Assembly: GCA_937896895.1 (NCBI GenBank)
Contig: CALBNV010000078.1
Location: 1 to 64,000, forward strand
Reading direction: 5' to 3'
Source: an uncultured Bacteroidales bacterium
GTDB lineage: Bacteria; Bacteroidota; Bacteroidia; Bacteroidales; F082
DNA length: 64,000 bases
The translations under genes were made by a program, and so were the position numbers. The notes beneath the pieces are model-generated. The model ran no database searches and was not told the origin of the DNA. It saw nothing but the letters and a program-made list of their open reading frames with translations. Each line of letters starts with the position of its first letter. Positions within the stretch are counted from its first letter, which is position 1. Below, piece after piece: positions 51,189-59,856 of the stretch.

Positions 51189-52322
51189 TTGATAGAAGAG
51201 AATAAGATACCGGTTTTTAACAACGTCCGCGAAGGTGACATTGTCAGGTGGTGCAAGAGACACCAGAAAGGTATCTCCAACGATGTCGCGTTCGACATAT
51301 CATCTCTGAAAGACGAAGAGCTTGAAAAGGTTTTCAGGGTTCTGTTTAAGCCTATAACGGATGAAAATGTTGCGTGGTTGAGAAGATATTCGGCCGACAG
51401 CTTCAATGTGCCCGACGGTACGGCTCATGTCGTTCTTGCCGAATGGCTTCTTAACAACCAGCGTTATCTTAACAGATATTTGATTTCTGTAAATCAAAAG
51501 CTTGAGACCGGTGGTTATCTGATTGCCTCATTCGAGACGGCGAAAAAACGCCACGACAAATATTACAAGGCGGGGCATCCGAGGTGGTTTGCGAGACTGC
51601 TGTACGGATTCGATTTCTTCTGGCATCGCATGTGCCCTAAGATGAAGCTGACCAAGAAGTTCTATTTCTGTGTCACCGGAAAAGTCAGACGTGCATTACC
51701 GCGTGTAGAGGTGCTTGGCAGACTGTATTATTGCGGCTTCGAGTTATATAGGGAGCTGTATGTCGGCGAACATTATTTCATCATCGCAAAAAAAGTTAAG
51801 GAACCGAGCACGGATGAACATCCGTCGTACAGCCCTCTGATCAAACTGAAGAGAGTGGGCAAGGACGGTAAGATAATAAACGTATATAAGTGCCGCTCGA
51901 TGTACGCCTATTCAGAGTATCTTCAGAAAGAGATGTTCGACTCAAACAATCTCGACAAGGGAGGCAAGATACACGATGACTTCCGCATCACCGAGTGGGG
52001 ACGCATCATGCGGAAGTACTGGATTGATGAGTGGCCGATGTTTATCAATGTGTTGAAGGGAGAAATGACAATAATCGGCGTGAGGCCGTTGAGCCAGCAT
52101 TATTTCAGTCTGTATTCGCCTGAACTTCAGCAGCTCAGGACGAAATTCAAGCCCGGAATGCTGCCTCCGTTCTATGCTGACAATCCGGAAACGCTTGAGG
52201 AAATCCAGGAAAGTGAGATGCGTTACCTGAAAGCGTATGAGAAACACAAGCTGCGCACAAAGTGGGTGTATTTCTGGAAAATCATGAAGAATATCTTGAT
52301 TAAACACAAACGTTCCAACTGA
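51189..52322 (+). CDS. Bacterial sugar transferase with unusual N-terminal domain
   Basis: A 377-residue protein. The C-terminal half (about 215-377) is a bacterial sugar transferase (PF02397-like): YKCRSMYAYSEYLQ, GGKIHDDFRITEWGRIMRKYWIDEWPMFINVLKGEMTIIGVRPLS. The usual N-terminal membrane part is absent. The first 215 residues instead contain LISVNQKLETGGYLIAS and ELYVGEHYFIIAKKV, which look like the last strands of a SAM-methyltransferase fold. No ATG fits: the first usable start is TTG 51189 (MIEENK). It should start lipid-linked repeat-unit synthesis. Confidence 0.78.
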   Translation: MIEENKIPVFNNVREGDIVRWCKRHQKGISNDVAFDISSLKDEELEKVFRVLFKPITDENVAWLRRYSADSFNVPDGTAHVVLAEWLLNNQRYLNRYLISVNQKLETGGYLIASFETAKKRHDKYYKAGHPRWFARLLYGFDFFWHRMCPKMKLTKKFYFCVTGKVRRALPRVEVLGRLYYCGFELYRELYVGEHYFIIAKKVKEPSTDEHPSYSPLIKLKRVGKDGKIINVYKCRSMYAYSEYLQKEMFDSNNLDKGGKIHDDFRITEWGRIMRKYWIDEWPMFINVLKGEMTIIGVRPLSQHYFSLYSPELQQLRTKFKPGMLPPFYADNPETLEEIQESEMRYLKAYEKHKLRTKWVYFWKIMKNILIKHKRSN

Positions 52323-52420
52323 TTTTATCTTAAGATTGACGCTGTTTTGGATGTTGAAATAAGGTTGATAATTTTATTAAAAATGTCAATGCTGTGTGTC
52401 AATCAATGAAAAACAAATGT

Positions 52421-52428
52421 TATATTTG
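52421..52428 (+). promoter_or_regulatory. -7 box (TATATTTG) for the Wzm genes
   Basis: TATATTTG followed by CACTT, 172 bases before the ATG at 52601. The gap 52323-52600 holds no gene I can support. The long leader may fold, but I see no recognised riboswitch. Confidence 0.5.
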
Positions 52429-52600
52429 CACTTTTGGGAATTTAGACGCATGAAAGAAACTGTCAATGCGGAAAAACTTGACGGTATCTTTGTAACGTCT
52501 TGATTTTTATCTGATTATTGGAATGCCTATTGGGTCAGATGTGACTCAAGGGGCGAAGCTATGCAAAGACATCAGTGTGTTTTTTTGAGTAATTTCACGC

Positions 52601-53449
52601 ATGAGAGAAGATAATTGGGATGTAGTGATTAAGCCGAAGGACCGCATGTTGGCCATCGACTTCAAGGAGATGTGGCGCTACCGCGACCTCTTCACGCTTT
52701 TTGTCAGGAGGGATATATCGACCGCATATAAGCAGACAGTGCTCGGACCGCTCTGGTGGATCATCAACCCGGTGCTGTCGATGGTCGTCATGGTGGTGGT
52801 TTTCGGAGGCATAGTCGGCATTCCGACGGATGGTGTGCCGGCGACAATGTTCTACCTGCTCGGCCCGGCGGTGTGGGGGTATTTCTCAAGTTGTCTGACA
52901 GCTACTTCCAACTCATTCGTAACCAATTCAAACATCTTCGGGAAGGTCTATTTCCCGAGGATGATAATGCCGTTTGTGGCGGTAACGACAAATTTGGTCT
53001 CGTTTGGGGTGCAGATGCTGATCTTCGCCGGATTCTACACATACTATGTGGCAACAGGCGTGTCGATAGCACCCAATCTTGTCGGGCTTCTTTTCCCGTT
53101 CCTCGTTGTGATGCTCGCACTCACGGCGGCTGGCTTCGGCATGGTGGTGTCTTCGATGACGACAAAATACAGGGATTTGCAGTTGGTGTTCACATATTTT
53201 GTGAATCTGTGGATGTATGTCACGCCGGTGATATATCCTTTGAGCATGGTGACGAACCCGAAGCTTCACACTCTGATGTCGTTGAACCCGGTGACGCCGA
53301 TACTCGAAGCCGTGAAATACGGCCTGATGGGAGTCGGCGACTTCAGCTGGCTGTGGCTCGGTTATAGTTTTGTGTTTATGGTGGTTCTGTTGGCATTCGG
53401 CATCATTGTCTTCAACAGGACACAGAAATCGTTTATGGATACGGTTTGA
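52601..53449 (+). CDS. wzm: Polysaccharide ABC transporter permease Wzm, copy 1
   Basis: A 282-residue six-TM protein. Typical ABC-2 start: MWRYRDLFTLFVRRDISTAYKQTVLGPLWWIINPVLSMVVMVVVFGGIVGI; then a PTDGVP loop, FGKVYFPRMIMPF, SSMTTKYRDLQLVFTYFVNLWMYVTPVIYPLSM and LNPVTPILEAVKYGLMG. It exports lipid-linked O-antigen or capsule polymer across the inner membrane with the Wzt ATPase. It is paralogous to the permease at 53930-54772, and they are separated by an inserted four-helix-bundle gene. Confidence 0.92.
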   Translation: MREDNWDVVIKPKDRMLAIDFKEMWRYRDLFTLFVRRDISTAYKQTVLGPLWWIINPVLSMVVMVVVFGGIVGIPTDGVPATMFYLLGPAVWGYFSSCLTATSNSFVTNSNIFGKVYFPRMIMPFVAVTTNLVSFGVQMLIFAGFYTYYVATGVSIAPNLVGLLFPFLVVMLALTAAGFGMVVSSMTTKYRDLQLVFTYFVNLWMYVTPVIYPLSMVTNPKLHTLMSLNPVTPILEAVKYGLMGVGDFSWLWLGYSFVFMVVLLAFGIIVFNRTQKSFMDTV

Positions 53450-53521
53450 CCAAAACCAAAACTAAAACCAAAACTAAAACCAAAACCCAAACCCAAATCG
53501 AAACTAAAACTAAAAGCAAAA
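53450..53521. repeat. Hexamer tandem repeat (ACCAAA/ACTAAA) after wzm copy 1
   Basis: About 72 bases directly after the wzm stop consist almost wholly of ACCAAA, ACTAAA and ACCCAA units. The other side of the four-helix-bundle gene carries the reverse-complement motif (GGTTTT/GGTTAT/GGTTAA) at 53896-53924. The two together bracket the gene with inverted repeat-like DNA. Confidence 0.9.
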
Positions 53522-53525
53522 TTAT

Positions 53526-53879
53526 ATGAGGAACTTTAAGAATTATAAGGTGTGGAGGGATGCTGTTGATTTTTCCACAAAAATTTATCAGGTGACTGAT
53601 AAAATGCCTTGGTTTGAGAAAAAAGGACTGTGTGATCAGTTGCAGAGGGCATCAGTGTCAATTAGCTCTAATATAGCTGAAGGCTGTGCGAGACATTCTG
53701 ACTCTGATTTTTCACATTTTTTAGATATAGCACTTGGATCTGCTAATGAAGTTGAAACTCAATTGATTATATCGAAAAATGTTGGTTATATAGAAGAAAA
53801 AATATTTTGTGAATTAATTGGTGGTGTCCGAGATATTCAAAAACAAATATCCGGACTGATAAAGATAATCCGAAAGTAA
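53526..53879 (+). CDS. Four-helix-bundle protein (S23/23S rRNA intervening-sequence family)
   Basis: A 117-residue protein with the complete family pattern: NFKNYKVWRDAVDFSTKIYQVTDKMPWFEKKGLCDQLQRASVSISSNIAEGCARHSDSDFSHFLDIALGSANEVETQL. The family was first seen as frames inside 23S rRNA intervening sequences and is scattered in intergenic DNA of Bacteroidota, often between unrelated genes. The function is unknown. Flanked by hexamer repeats that are reverse complements of each other, it splits two permease paralogues, which suggests insertion as a unit. Confidence 0.88.
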   Translation: MRNFKNYKVWRDAVDFSTKIYQVTDKMPWFEKKGLCDQLQRASVSISSNIAEGCARHSDSDFSHFLDIALGSANEVETQLIISKNVGYIEEKIFCELIGGVRDIQKQISGLIKIIRK

Positions 53880-53895
53880 TCAAACCACTCTTAAT

Positions 53896-53924
53896 GGTTT
53901 TGGTTATGGTTAAGGTTTTTGGTT
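53896..53924. repeat. GGTTTT/GGTTAT hexamer stretch, inverted copy of the upstream repeat
   Basis: GGTTTTGGTTATGGTTAAGG followed by TTTTTGGTTT, the complement-strand version of the ACCAAA repeat at 53450-53521. A frame from ATG 53894 runs through it into the permease, but the permease's own start is ATG 53930. Confidence 0.8.
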
Positions 53925-53929
53925 TGATT

Positions 53930-54772
53930 ATGGAGAATTTCACGACAGAGATAAAACCCAAGGACAAGCTGTTCAACCTTGATTTGAAGGAGGTCTGGGC
54001 GAAGAAGTATCTGCTTTGGCTGTTCATCAAGCGTGACATCCTCGTGCAGTTCAAGCAGACGATCTTCGGTTTGGGGTGGTATTTCATCTCGCCATTGATT
54101 TCCACTGGCATTTACATCATCATATTCAGCCGCGTGGCGGGCATCCCGACCGATGGCATCCCGCAGCCGTTGTTCTATCTTTCCGGTGTGTGTCTGTGGA
54201 ACTATTTCTCGCAGTGCCTGACCAAGATTTCCGAGACTTTTTCCTCGAATGCCGACCTTTTCGGAAAGGTGTATTTTCCGAGGCTGATAATACCGATTTC
54301 GCAGGTGGTGTCGCATCTTTTCAGGTTCTCGATCCAGATGGCATTGTTTGTGGTAGTTTATGTTGTCTATGCGATTCTCGGCACGCATGTAAGTCCGAAC
54401 TGGTACCTGTTGCTGTTCCCTGTTTTGGTGTTCATGCTTGGGTTCACGGCGATGGGTTTAGGGTTGATAATCACATCGATGACGACGAAATACCGCGACC
54501 TGAAGAATTTCTTCGGAGTGTTTGTCTCATTGTGGATGTATGCCACGCCGGTTGTGTATCCAATGAGTGTAATAAAGAACGAGACGTTGGCAAACATCAT
54601 GAGGCTCAATCCGTTGACATCCATCACAGAGGCGTTCAAGTACGGTGCCATGGGCGCCGGCGAGTTCAGCTGGGGCTGGCTCGCCTACAGTTTCGGCATC
54701 ATGGTTGCGTTGCTGCTGATTGGCATGCTGATGTTCAACAGGAGGCAGAAGGTGTTTATTGACACTATATGA
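53930..54772 (+). CDS. wzm: Polysaccharide ABC transporter permease Wzm, copy 2
   Basis: A 280-residue six-TM permease, similar along its length to the copy at 52601: LKEVWAKKYLLWLFIKRDILVQFKQTIFGLGWYFISPLISTGIYIIIFSRVAGIPTDGIPQPLFYLSGVCLWNYFSQCLT, FGKVYFPRLIIPI, TSMTTKYRDLKNFFGVFVSLWMYATPVVYPMSV, LNPLTSITEAFKYGAMG. Two divergent Wzm proteins with one Wzt ATPase (61391) could make a heterodimer, or one may serve a second polymer. Start at MENFTT, because the longer frame reads through the hexamer repeat. Confidence 0.9.
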   Translation: MENFTTEIKPKDKLFNLDLKEVWAKKYLLWLFIKRDILVQFKQTIFGLGWYFISPLISTGIYIIIFSRVAGIPTDGIPQPLFYLSGVCLWNYFSQCLTKISETFSSNADLFGKVYFPRLIIPISQVVSHLFRFSIQMALFVVVYVVYAILGTHVSPNWYLLLFPVLVFMLGFTAMGLGLIITSMTTKYRDLKNFFGVFVSLWMYATPVVYPMSVIKNETLANIMRLNPLTSITEAFKYGAMGAGEFSWGWLAYSFGIMVALLLIGMLMFNRRQKVFIDTI

Positions 54773-55257
54773 TATGGAAAAGATAACATTATGCAAGTAA
54801 AACATAATGTTTGTTAAGCATAATAAGAAGTTTATAAAGACTCTCTCATACTTCATCGGAGACCCGTTTTCCAGGCGTTTTTTGTTGGAATGAGAAATGC
54901 GTTCCTGATGAAAAGAAACAGATTAAATGTGGGATATTGTTTTTTGCACAACGCAAACAAAGGTTTGATTCTTCGCATTGGTCCAGACAAAGGTGGGAGA
55001 TTTTGAGTAGTAACAAACCTAAATATAAAACAACCGTGCATCGCCTAAGTGCAACTCCGCTGTAACTTAAATTTTGGTATATTTTTCAAAGGTGATGATA
55101 GAGAGTGTCGAGAGACCCTTGGCCGACCCTCGACCAAAAAAAGATAGTTAAAACACAGAGAAAGAACAGATGAAACAATAACCTCACGCGCTAAAATGTA
55201 TATAACTAATATATATTAACAATCTGTAACCGTTCACAAAATTGGATAATAGACAAA
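54773..55257. other. 485-base gap between wzm copy 2 and the acyltransferase gene
   Basis: AT-rich with no credible gene on either strand. A short frame on the minus strand (54853-55041) has no family resemblance. It may contain the leader of the next operon. No terminator or tandem repeat is obvious. Confidence 0.5.
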
Positions 55258-55872
55258 ATGTTTAAATTTAGAAAAATCAAAAGATGGTATAAGGAGTGGT
55301 ATTTTAAAAGGTATGGTATAGATAAAAAAGATTACGCCAAAATTTCATCTTTTGGACTGCCCATACTGGATATAAAAGGACACCTTCAAATTGACACTAG
55401 AATTCATCTGACAAATACATTATCAGAATCAACGTTAGGTGTAAATAGACCATGTAAATTTCTCATTTACGAAAACGCATATCTTCATTTTAAAGGATAT
55501 TGTGGAATGAGTAATACCGTAATCATTGCAGCAAAAGGTATTACAATTGGAGAACGGGTAATTATAGGTGCAGGCTGCACAATTATGGATACAGACTGCC
55601 ATTCCTTGGAGCCTACGGAATGGATGACAGAGGAAGATGAGTTACATGCGCAAAAAAAAGAGATTGTAATTGGAGACAATGTATTTCTTGGAACACAATG
55701 TATAATATTAAAGGGCGTCCATATAGGTGACAATTCTATAATTGCGGCAGGTTCTGTAGTTTCTAGAGATGTTCCTGCAAATCAAATATGGGGAGGTAAT
55801 CCCGCAATGTATCTTAAGGAAAATAGTTTCAATTCTTCACATGAAAATTTCCATAATAATACCCACCTTTAA
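55258..55872 (+). CDS. Hexapeptide-repeat acyltransferase (left-handed beta-helix)
   Basis: A 204-residue protein. Left-handed beta-helix repeats start near residue 80: NTVIIAAKGITIGERVIIGAGCTIMDTDCHSL, then EIVIGDNVFLGTQCIILKGVHIGDNSIIAAGSVVSRDVPANQIWGGNPAMYLK. The DCHSL His and the closing GNPA loop are typical of sugar O-acetyltransferases (maltose/galactoside O-acetyltransferase type). Likely acetylates a sugar of the surface glycan. Its end overlaps the next gene by 32 bases. Confidence 0.87.
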   Translation: MFKFRKIKRWYKEWYFKRYGIDKKDYAKISSFGLPILDIKGHLQIDTRIHLTNTLSESTLGVNRPCKFLIYENAYLHFKGYCGMSNTVIIAAKGITIGERVIIGAGCTIMDTDCHSLEPTEWMTEEDELHAQKKEIVIGDNVFLGTQCIILKGVHIGDNSIIAAGSVVSRDVPANQIWGGNPAMYLKENSFNSSHENFHNNTHL

Positions 55873-56629
55873 TAGCTCAAAGATTGTTCATCGTGCGCTT
55901 GAAAGTATAGTATTCCAAACATATCAAAATTGGGAAGTGCTTCTTATGGATGGGGCATCCACAGATGATACAGTGCGTGTTGCAGAGTCTTTTGCCGACT
56001 CTCGTATTCTTATCTATTCAGAGCCAGACGAAGGAATTTACGACGTCATGAATAAAGGTATTGACAGAGCAACTGGCGATTGGCTTTACTTTTTAGGTAG
56101 TGATGACTGTTTGTACAATGAGCATTCGTTGGAACTAATAGCCCAAGAGTTAGATGATAAATACGATGTTGTATATGGTGATGTTAATTCGGAATTGCCA
56201 ATAACACATAAGGGCGAGTGGAAATTAGAGACTCTTCTGGCTAATAGATGTCATCAGTGTATCTTCTATCGCCGCTCTTTCTTTGGTGATTCGCTTCGCT
56301 ATAATCTGCGGTATCGTTTTTTAGCTGATTATGACATAAATCTTCGTTGGTTTTTAGGGAAGACTTATAATTCAAAATATGTTCCGATTACTATTGCGTA
56401 TTATGGTATGAATGGTGTTAGTGCCAATCCTGAAAACACAAAGAATGATTTGTTATGGCAAGATATTGGTTTAAATTTGCTCCGCTATGGATGGAGAACA
56501 TTACCACCTATATACAAGAAACGTGCTGCGAGGCTTTGGGCAGATCATACCAAAAGTATTTTCCAATATGTGATAGCAAAAATGATTTGGAGTTATTATT
56601 TTGTTATTTCAAAAATTGTAAAAGAGTAG
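55841..56629 (+). CDS. Family 2 glycosyltransferase (GT-A), 1
   Basis: A 262-residue protein. GT2 marks: KISIIIPTFNSSKIVHRALESIVFQTYQNWEVLLMDGASTDDTVRVAE, FLGSDDCLYNEHSLE (the DxD-like motif SDD) and FLADYDINLRW. The long C-terminal part is not membrane-anchored. The ATG at 55841 is preferred over the longer frame, because it starts right at the conserved first strand. Adds a sugar to the growing repeat unit. Confidence 0.85.
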   Translation: MKISIIIPTFNSSKIVHRALESIVFQTYQNWEVLLMDGASTDDTVRVAESFADSRILIYSEPDEGIYDVMNKGIDRATGDWLYFLGSDDCLYNEHSLELIAQELDDKYDVVYGDVNSELPITHKGEWKLETLLANRCHQCIFYRRSFFGDSLRYNLRYRFLADYDINLRWFLGKTYNSKYVPITIAYYGMNGVSANPENTKNDLLWQDIGLNLLRYGWRTLPPIYKKRAARLWADHTKSIFQYVIAKMIWSYYFVISKIVKE

Positions 56630-56686
56630 ACATTTTAGTTGTCCTTTGTTTACTATCCAAGATATACAACGTTAGCGTATTAGAAT

Positions 56687-57610
56687 ATGAATAGCACCCC
56701 TCTCGTTTCGGTTATCATTCCAAACTATAATCATGCTCGGTATTTGGATCAGCGCATACAGACTGTGCTGAATCAGACATATCAAAACTTCGAGGTTATC
56801 ATCTTAGATGACTGCTCGACGGATAATAGTCTTGAGGTGATTGCCAAATACAAAGATAACCATCATGTTTCGCAAGTGGTCGTCAATGAACAGAACTCTG
56901 GTAGCACCTTCAAACAATGGGACAAAGGCATACATCTTGCCAATGGCGAACTTATCTGGATTGCAGAAAGTGATGACTATTGCGAGTTGAATATGTTGGA
57001 GGAACTAGTGAAAGCAATGATGAAAAAGAAGAATGTAGTTGTAGCATTTTCATCATTTGTAATATTTTCCGATGACGGATATATTAGTAAAGCCAAAGAA
57101 AGAGGAACATTATATTTTAGAAGTCCACAATTTATTTCTAAACGAATGTTGCGTGGTAATGTAATAATGAATGCGAGTGGTGCAATCTTTAACAAAGAAA
57201 TCTATCATCAGATTTCACAAAATTTTCAAACTTTTCAAAGTGCTGGAGATTATATGTTTTGGACAGAGGTCGTGGCGTTCGGTGAAATAGCAATGGTAAA
57301 GAAAAATTTAACTTACTTTAGAATACATACTGGTTCTGTTACGAGCGATAATGTCTCAAAAGGTGTTACGCCATTTGAGGAAAAAAGAGTGTTTGATTAT
57401 ATTTGTCAACATTATGTTCCTTCGAAATGGCAAAAACATATTGCTCGTTCAATTAGAAATAAGGCATTCTCAGCTCGAAATTTTGATTCAATGGAAATAA
57501 AAAGTAGAATACTTAGATGTTGGAAAATTGAGCATCATGTACCGCTATTAGAAAAGTGCTATTTATTATTGTCTCATTTTTTGGAGAACCATTTAGAAAT
57601 AATTATTTAG
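56687..57610 (+). CDS. Family 2 glycosyltransferase (GT-A), 2
   Basis: A 307-residue protein with PLVSVIIPNYNHARYLDQRIQTVLNQTYQNFEVIILDDCSTDNSLEVI, then IWIAESDDYCELNMLEELV (DxD), and SGAIFNKEIYHQI, FWTEVVAFGEIAMVKKNLTYFRIHTGSVT. Canonical GT2, inverting, nucleotide-sugar dependent. The first about 280 bases are less AT-rich than the rest, which hints at mosaic origin. Confidence 0.88.
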   Translation: MNSTPLVSVIIPNYNHARYLDQRIQTVLNQTYQNFEVIILDDCSTDNSLEVIAKYKDNHHVSQVVVNEQNSGSTFKQWDKGIHLANGELIWIAESDDYCELNMLEELVKAMMKKKNVVVAFSSFVIFSDDGYISKAKERGTLYFRSPQFISKRMLRGNVIMNASGAIFNKEIYHQISQNFQTFQSAGDYMFWTEVVAFGEIAMVKKNLTYFRIHTGSVTSDNVSKGVTPFEEKRVFDYICQHYVPSKWQKHIARSIRNKAFSARNFDSMEIKSRILRCWKIEHHVPLLEKCYLLLSHFLENHLEIII

Positions 57611-57613
57611 TTT

Positions 57614-58777
57614 ATGAATATCTTGTTTGTATCACCAAGTTATAATCCTCTCGATGGTACAGGTTGGGGATCTGTACAAAGAACAAACCTTTTATTTGAG
57701 GCTTGTACACAATTAGGACACGTGGATGTTATCACCTTTGTAGATAATGTTGTATCTTCAAGGGAAGATTGCATTATCTTATACGCAAAATCAGATAATG
57801 AGATACAACACAAGGAAGGACGAGTACAAAAACTGTTACGAATGTTTGCTCCGTGGAATCCATATACAATGTTCCCGAAAAATGCTCATAGAGCGGCTAT
57901 CGTTCGTCAGTTTGTTCTACAAAAGTCATATGACCTGATCGTTTGTCGATATATTCCATCGGCAATGGAATGTGGATTACTTGATTATACTAATAAGTTA
58001 GTTATTGATGTAGATGATAATCCATTAGATGTCGAACGAACAGCCGCCCGCACATCTCGAACGCTACGTAATCGTTTATACCACTGTTATCGTGCGATGG
58101 TCATTGGCGATGTTTTGCAAAAAATCCAAAACCAATGTCATTTTACATTCTTTGCTAATCCCTCCCAAGCCATCTTCAAGAACTCCGCTTATTTACCAAA
58201 TATACCTTTTTACGACTATGATATGAAAGTTGTTGATTTTTCGAAAACGACAAATCGAATTCTCTTTGTTGGAAATATGAGTTATGGTCCTAATAGTGCC
58301 GGAGTTTTGCATTTTATTAAAAATATACTTCCTCTTGTACAAAAAGAAATACCAGACGTGGAGTTACACTTGGTAGGAGGGTGTAATGATGAAGCATTTC
58401 TTACTCAATGCAAAAACACAGAAAGAGTACAATATATGGGCTTCGTGGATAGTCTTGAAGAAGAATATTCTCAAGCAAGGGTTGTGGCCGTACCTATATA
58501 TGGTGGCGCAGGAACAAACATAAAAGTTTTGGAAGCCATGAAGATGAGCCGACCTTGTGTCACCACTATATATGGTGTACGAGGTTTTTTAGATTATTTC
58601 CACAACGGACAAGAAATTCTTGTTGCGGATGACAATCAACAGTTTGCTTGCGCTATTGTGGAAATGTTGAGCAATGAAACTAAGAATCACGAAATTTCTC
58701 TGCGTGCTCAAGAGGTCGTGACGACTCATTTCTCTCGTGAAGCTTTTAATGCGATAGTCAAACAAAATTTATCATAG
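57614..58777 (+). CDS. Family 4 glycosyltransferase (GT-B)
   Basis: A 387-residue protein. The N-terminal Rossmann domain starts MNILFVSPSYNPLDGTGWGSVQRTNLLFEA. The C-terminal half carries the GT4 donor-site signature: ILFVGNMSYGPNSAGVLHFIKNILPLV, VQYMGFVDSLEEEYSQARVVAVPIYGGAGTNIKVLEAMKMSRPCVTT (E-x7-E type). Probably retains anomeric configuration. Starts 3 bases after the preceding gene and is followed 3 bases later by another GT2 gene, so the genes are likely one transcript. Confidence 0.88.
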   Translation: MNILFVSPSYNPLDGTGWGSVQRTNLLFEACTQLGHVDVITFVDNVVSSREDCIILYAKSDNEIQHKEGRVQKLLRMFAPWNPYTMFPKNAHRAAIVRQFVLQKSYDLIVCRYIPSAMECGLLDYTNKLVIDVDDNPLDVERTAARTSRTLRNRLYHCYRAMVIGDVLQKIQNQCHFTFFANPSQAIFKNSAYLPNIPFYDYDMKVVDFSKTTNRILFVGNMSYGPNSAGVLHFIKNILPLVQKEIPDVELHLVGGCNDEAFLTQCKNTERVQYMGFVDSLEEEYSQARVVAVPIYGGAGTNIKVLEAMKMSRPCVTTIYGVRGFLDYFHNGQEILVADDNQQFACAIVEMLSNETKNHEISLRAQEVVTTHFSREAFNAIVKQNLS

Positions 58778-58780
58778 AAT

Positions 58781-59851
58781 ATGTTAGTCTCCTTCATTAT
58801 CCCTTCCTACAATTCTGCACACACGGTTAAAAGGTGCTTGGATAGTATATATGCGTTATCTCTCAAACAAAGTGAGTTTGAGGTAATCTTTGTCGATGAT
58901 TGCAGTACGGACAACACCACTGATATTGTTCAAAACTATTGTCTCAACACCCAAGAATCAAAGTCCGGCAAAGTGGAGAACTTGATCTTGCTGCGTCAGC
59001 CTAAAAACAACCGTCAAGGAGCGGCACGAAATAGAGGCATTGCCGTGGCTAAAGGGGAATATATCTGCCTCGTTGATAGCGATGATGCTGTTGCAGAAGG
59101 CATTGTATCGGCTATCCAATTAGCCAAGGAACTGCAAACCGATATGACCGCCTTTCATTATGTGAACGCTAATGAACATGGACAGATAACCGGGGAGAAA
59201 GAACATCTATCGTTTGCTCCAAAACAAATCTTCTCCGGCATTGAGATGCAACTAACCCATTCGTATTGGTGTTCAGCGCCTTGGGCATATATCTATAGCA
59301 AAGCCTTCTTAGACCAATCCTATTATCCTTTCTCGGAAGGCGTACTCTATGAGGATTCGGACTTCGTGAGTGCCCACCTCTATTATGCTCAGCGGATGGC
59401 ATACTCGCCGGAAACGGGATATGTCGTTTATTATCGCGATGGCTCTACTACCCACAGTAATAGCCATAAGAACAATTCCGACTACCTGTTATTAGGAACA
59501 CGAATGTTAGCTTTATACAACCGTATCCAACAAGACATAGTTCAACAAAAGCGAACGAATGATGGTATTCACAAATTTGCTGATGATGTGTTAGAGGGGG
59601 CTTGTTGGAATGTGACGAAATCGTTGAAACGATTGTATAAATTGCCTAATAGTGAAGAGATTCGTGCCTTTTACGAGTGTGTAGATGCTTATGTGAATCG
59701 TCATCAGCTATACGCAGACCCGCTTATGCATCAGTTACAATATTCGTATTTATGGAACACGTGGTCGGCGTTTTGCATGAAACATAAATATCTCTCTATT
59801 ATGGTCAATAGTGTATTATCTATTGGTTATAGGTTTTTGCACCATCTGTGA
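58781..59851 (+). CDS. Family 2 glycosyltransferase (GT-A), 3
   Basis: A 356-residue protein with LVSFIIPSYNSAHTVKRCLDSIYALSLKQSEFEVIFVDDCSTDNTTDIV, LLRQPKNNRQGAARNRGIAVAKGEYICLVDSDDAVAEGIV (DxD), and later SYWCSAPWAYIYSKAFL and FSEGVLYEDSDFVSAHLYYAQRMAYSP. Canonical GT2. It converges with a DUF4143-type pseudogene whose end lies only 5 bases away. Confidence 0.88.
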   Translation: MLVSFIIPSYNSAHTVKRCLDSIYALSLKQSEFEVIFVDDCSTDNTTDIVQNYCLNTQESKSGKVENLILLRQPKNNRQGAARNRGIAVAKGEYICLVDSDDAVAEGIVSAIQLAKELQTDMTAFHYVNANEHGQITGEKEHLSFAPKQIFSGIEMQLTHSYWCSAPWAYIYSKAFLDQSYYPFSEGVLYEDSDFVSAHLYYAQRMAYSPETGYVVYYRDGSTTHSNSHKNNSDYLLLGTRMLALYNRIQQDIVQQKRTNDGIHKFADDVLEGACWNVTKSLKRLYKLPNSEEIRAFYECVDAYVNRHQLYADPLMHQLQYSYLWNTWSAFCMKHKYLSIMVNSVLSIGYRFLHHL

Positions 59852-59856
59852 AATAT

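Noticed and set aside
54853..55041. Minus-strand 62-residue frame in the gap before the acyltransferase
   Set aside because: No family resemblance, no promoter box, low complexity at the ends.
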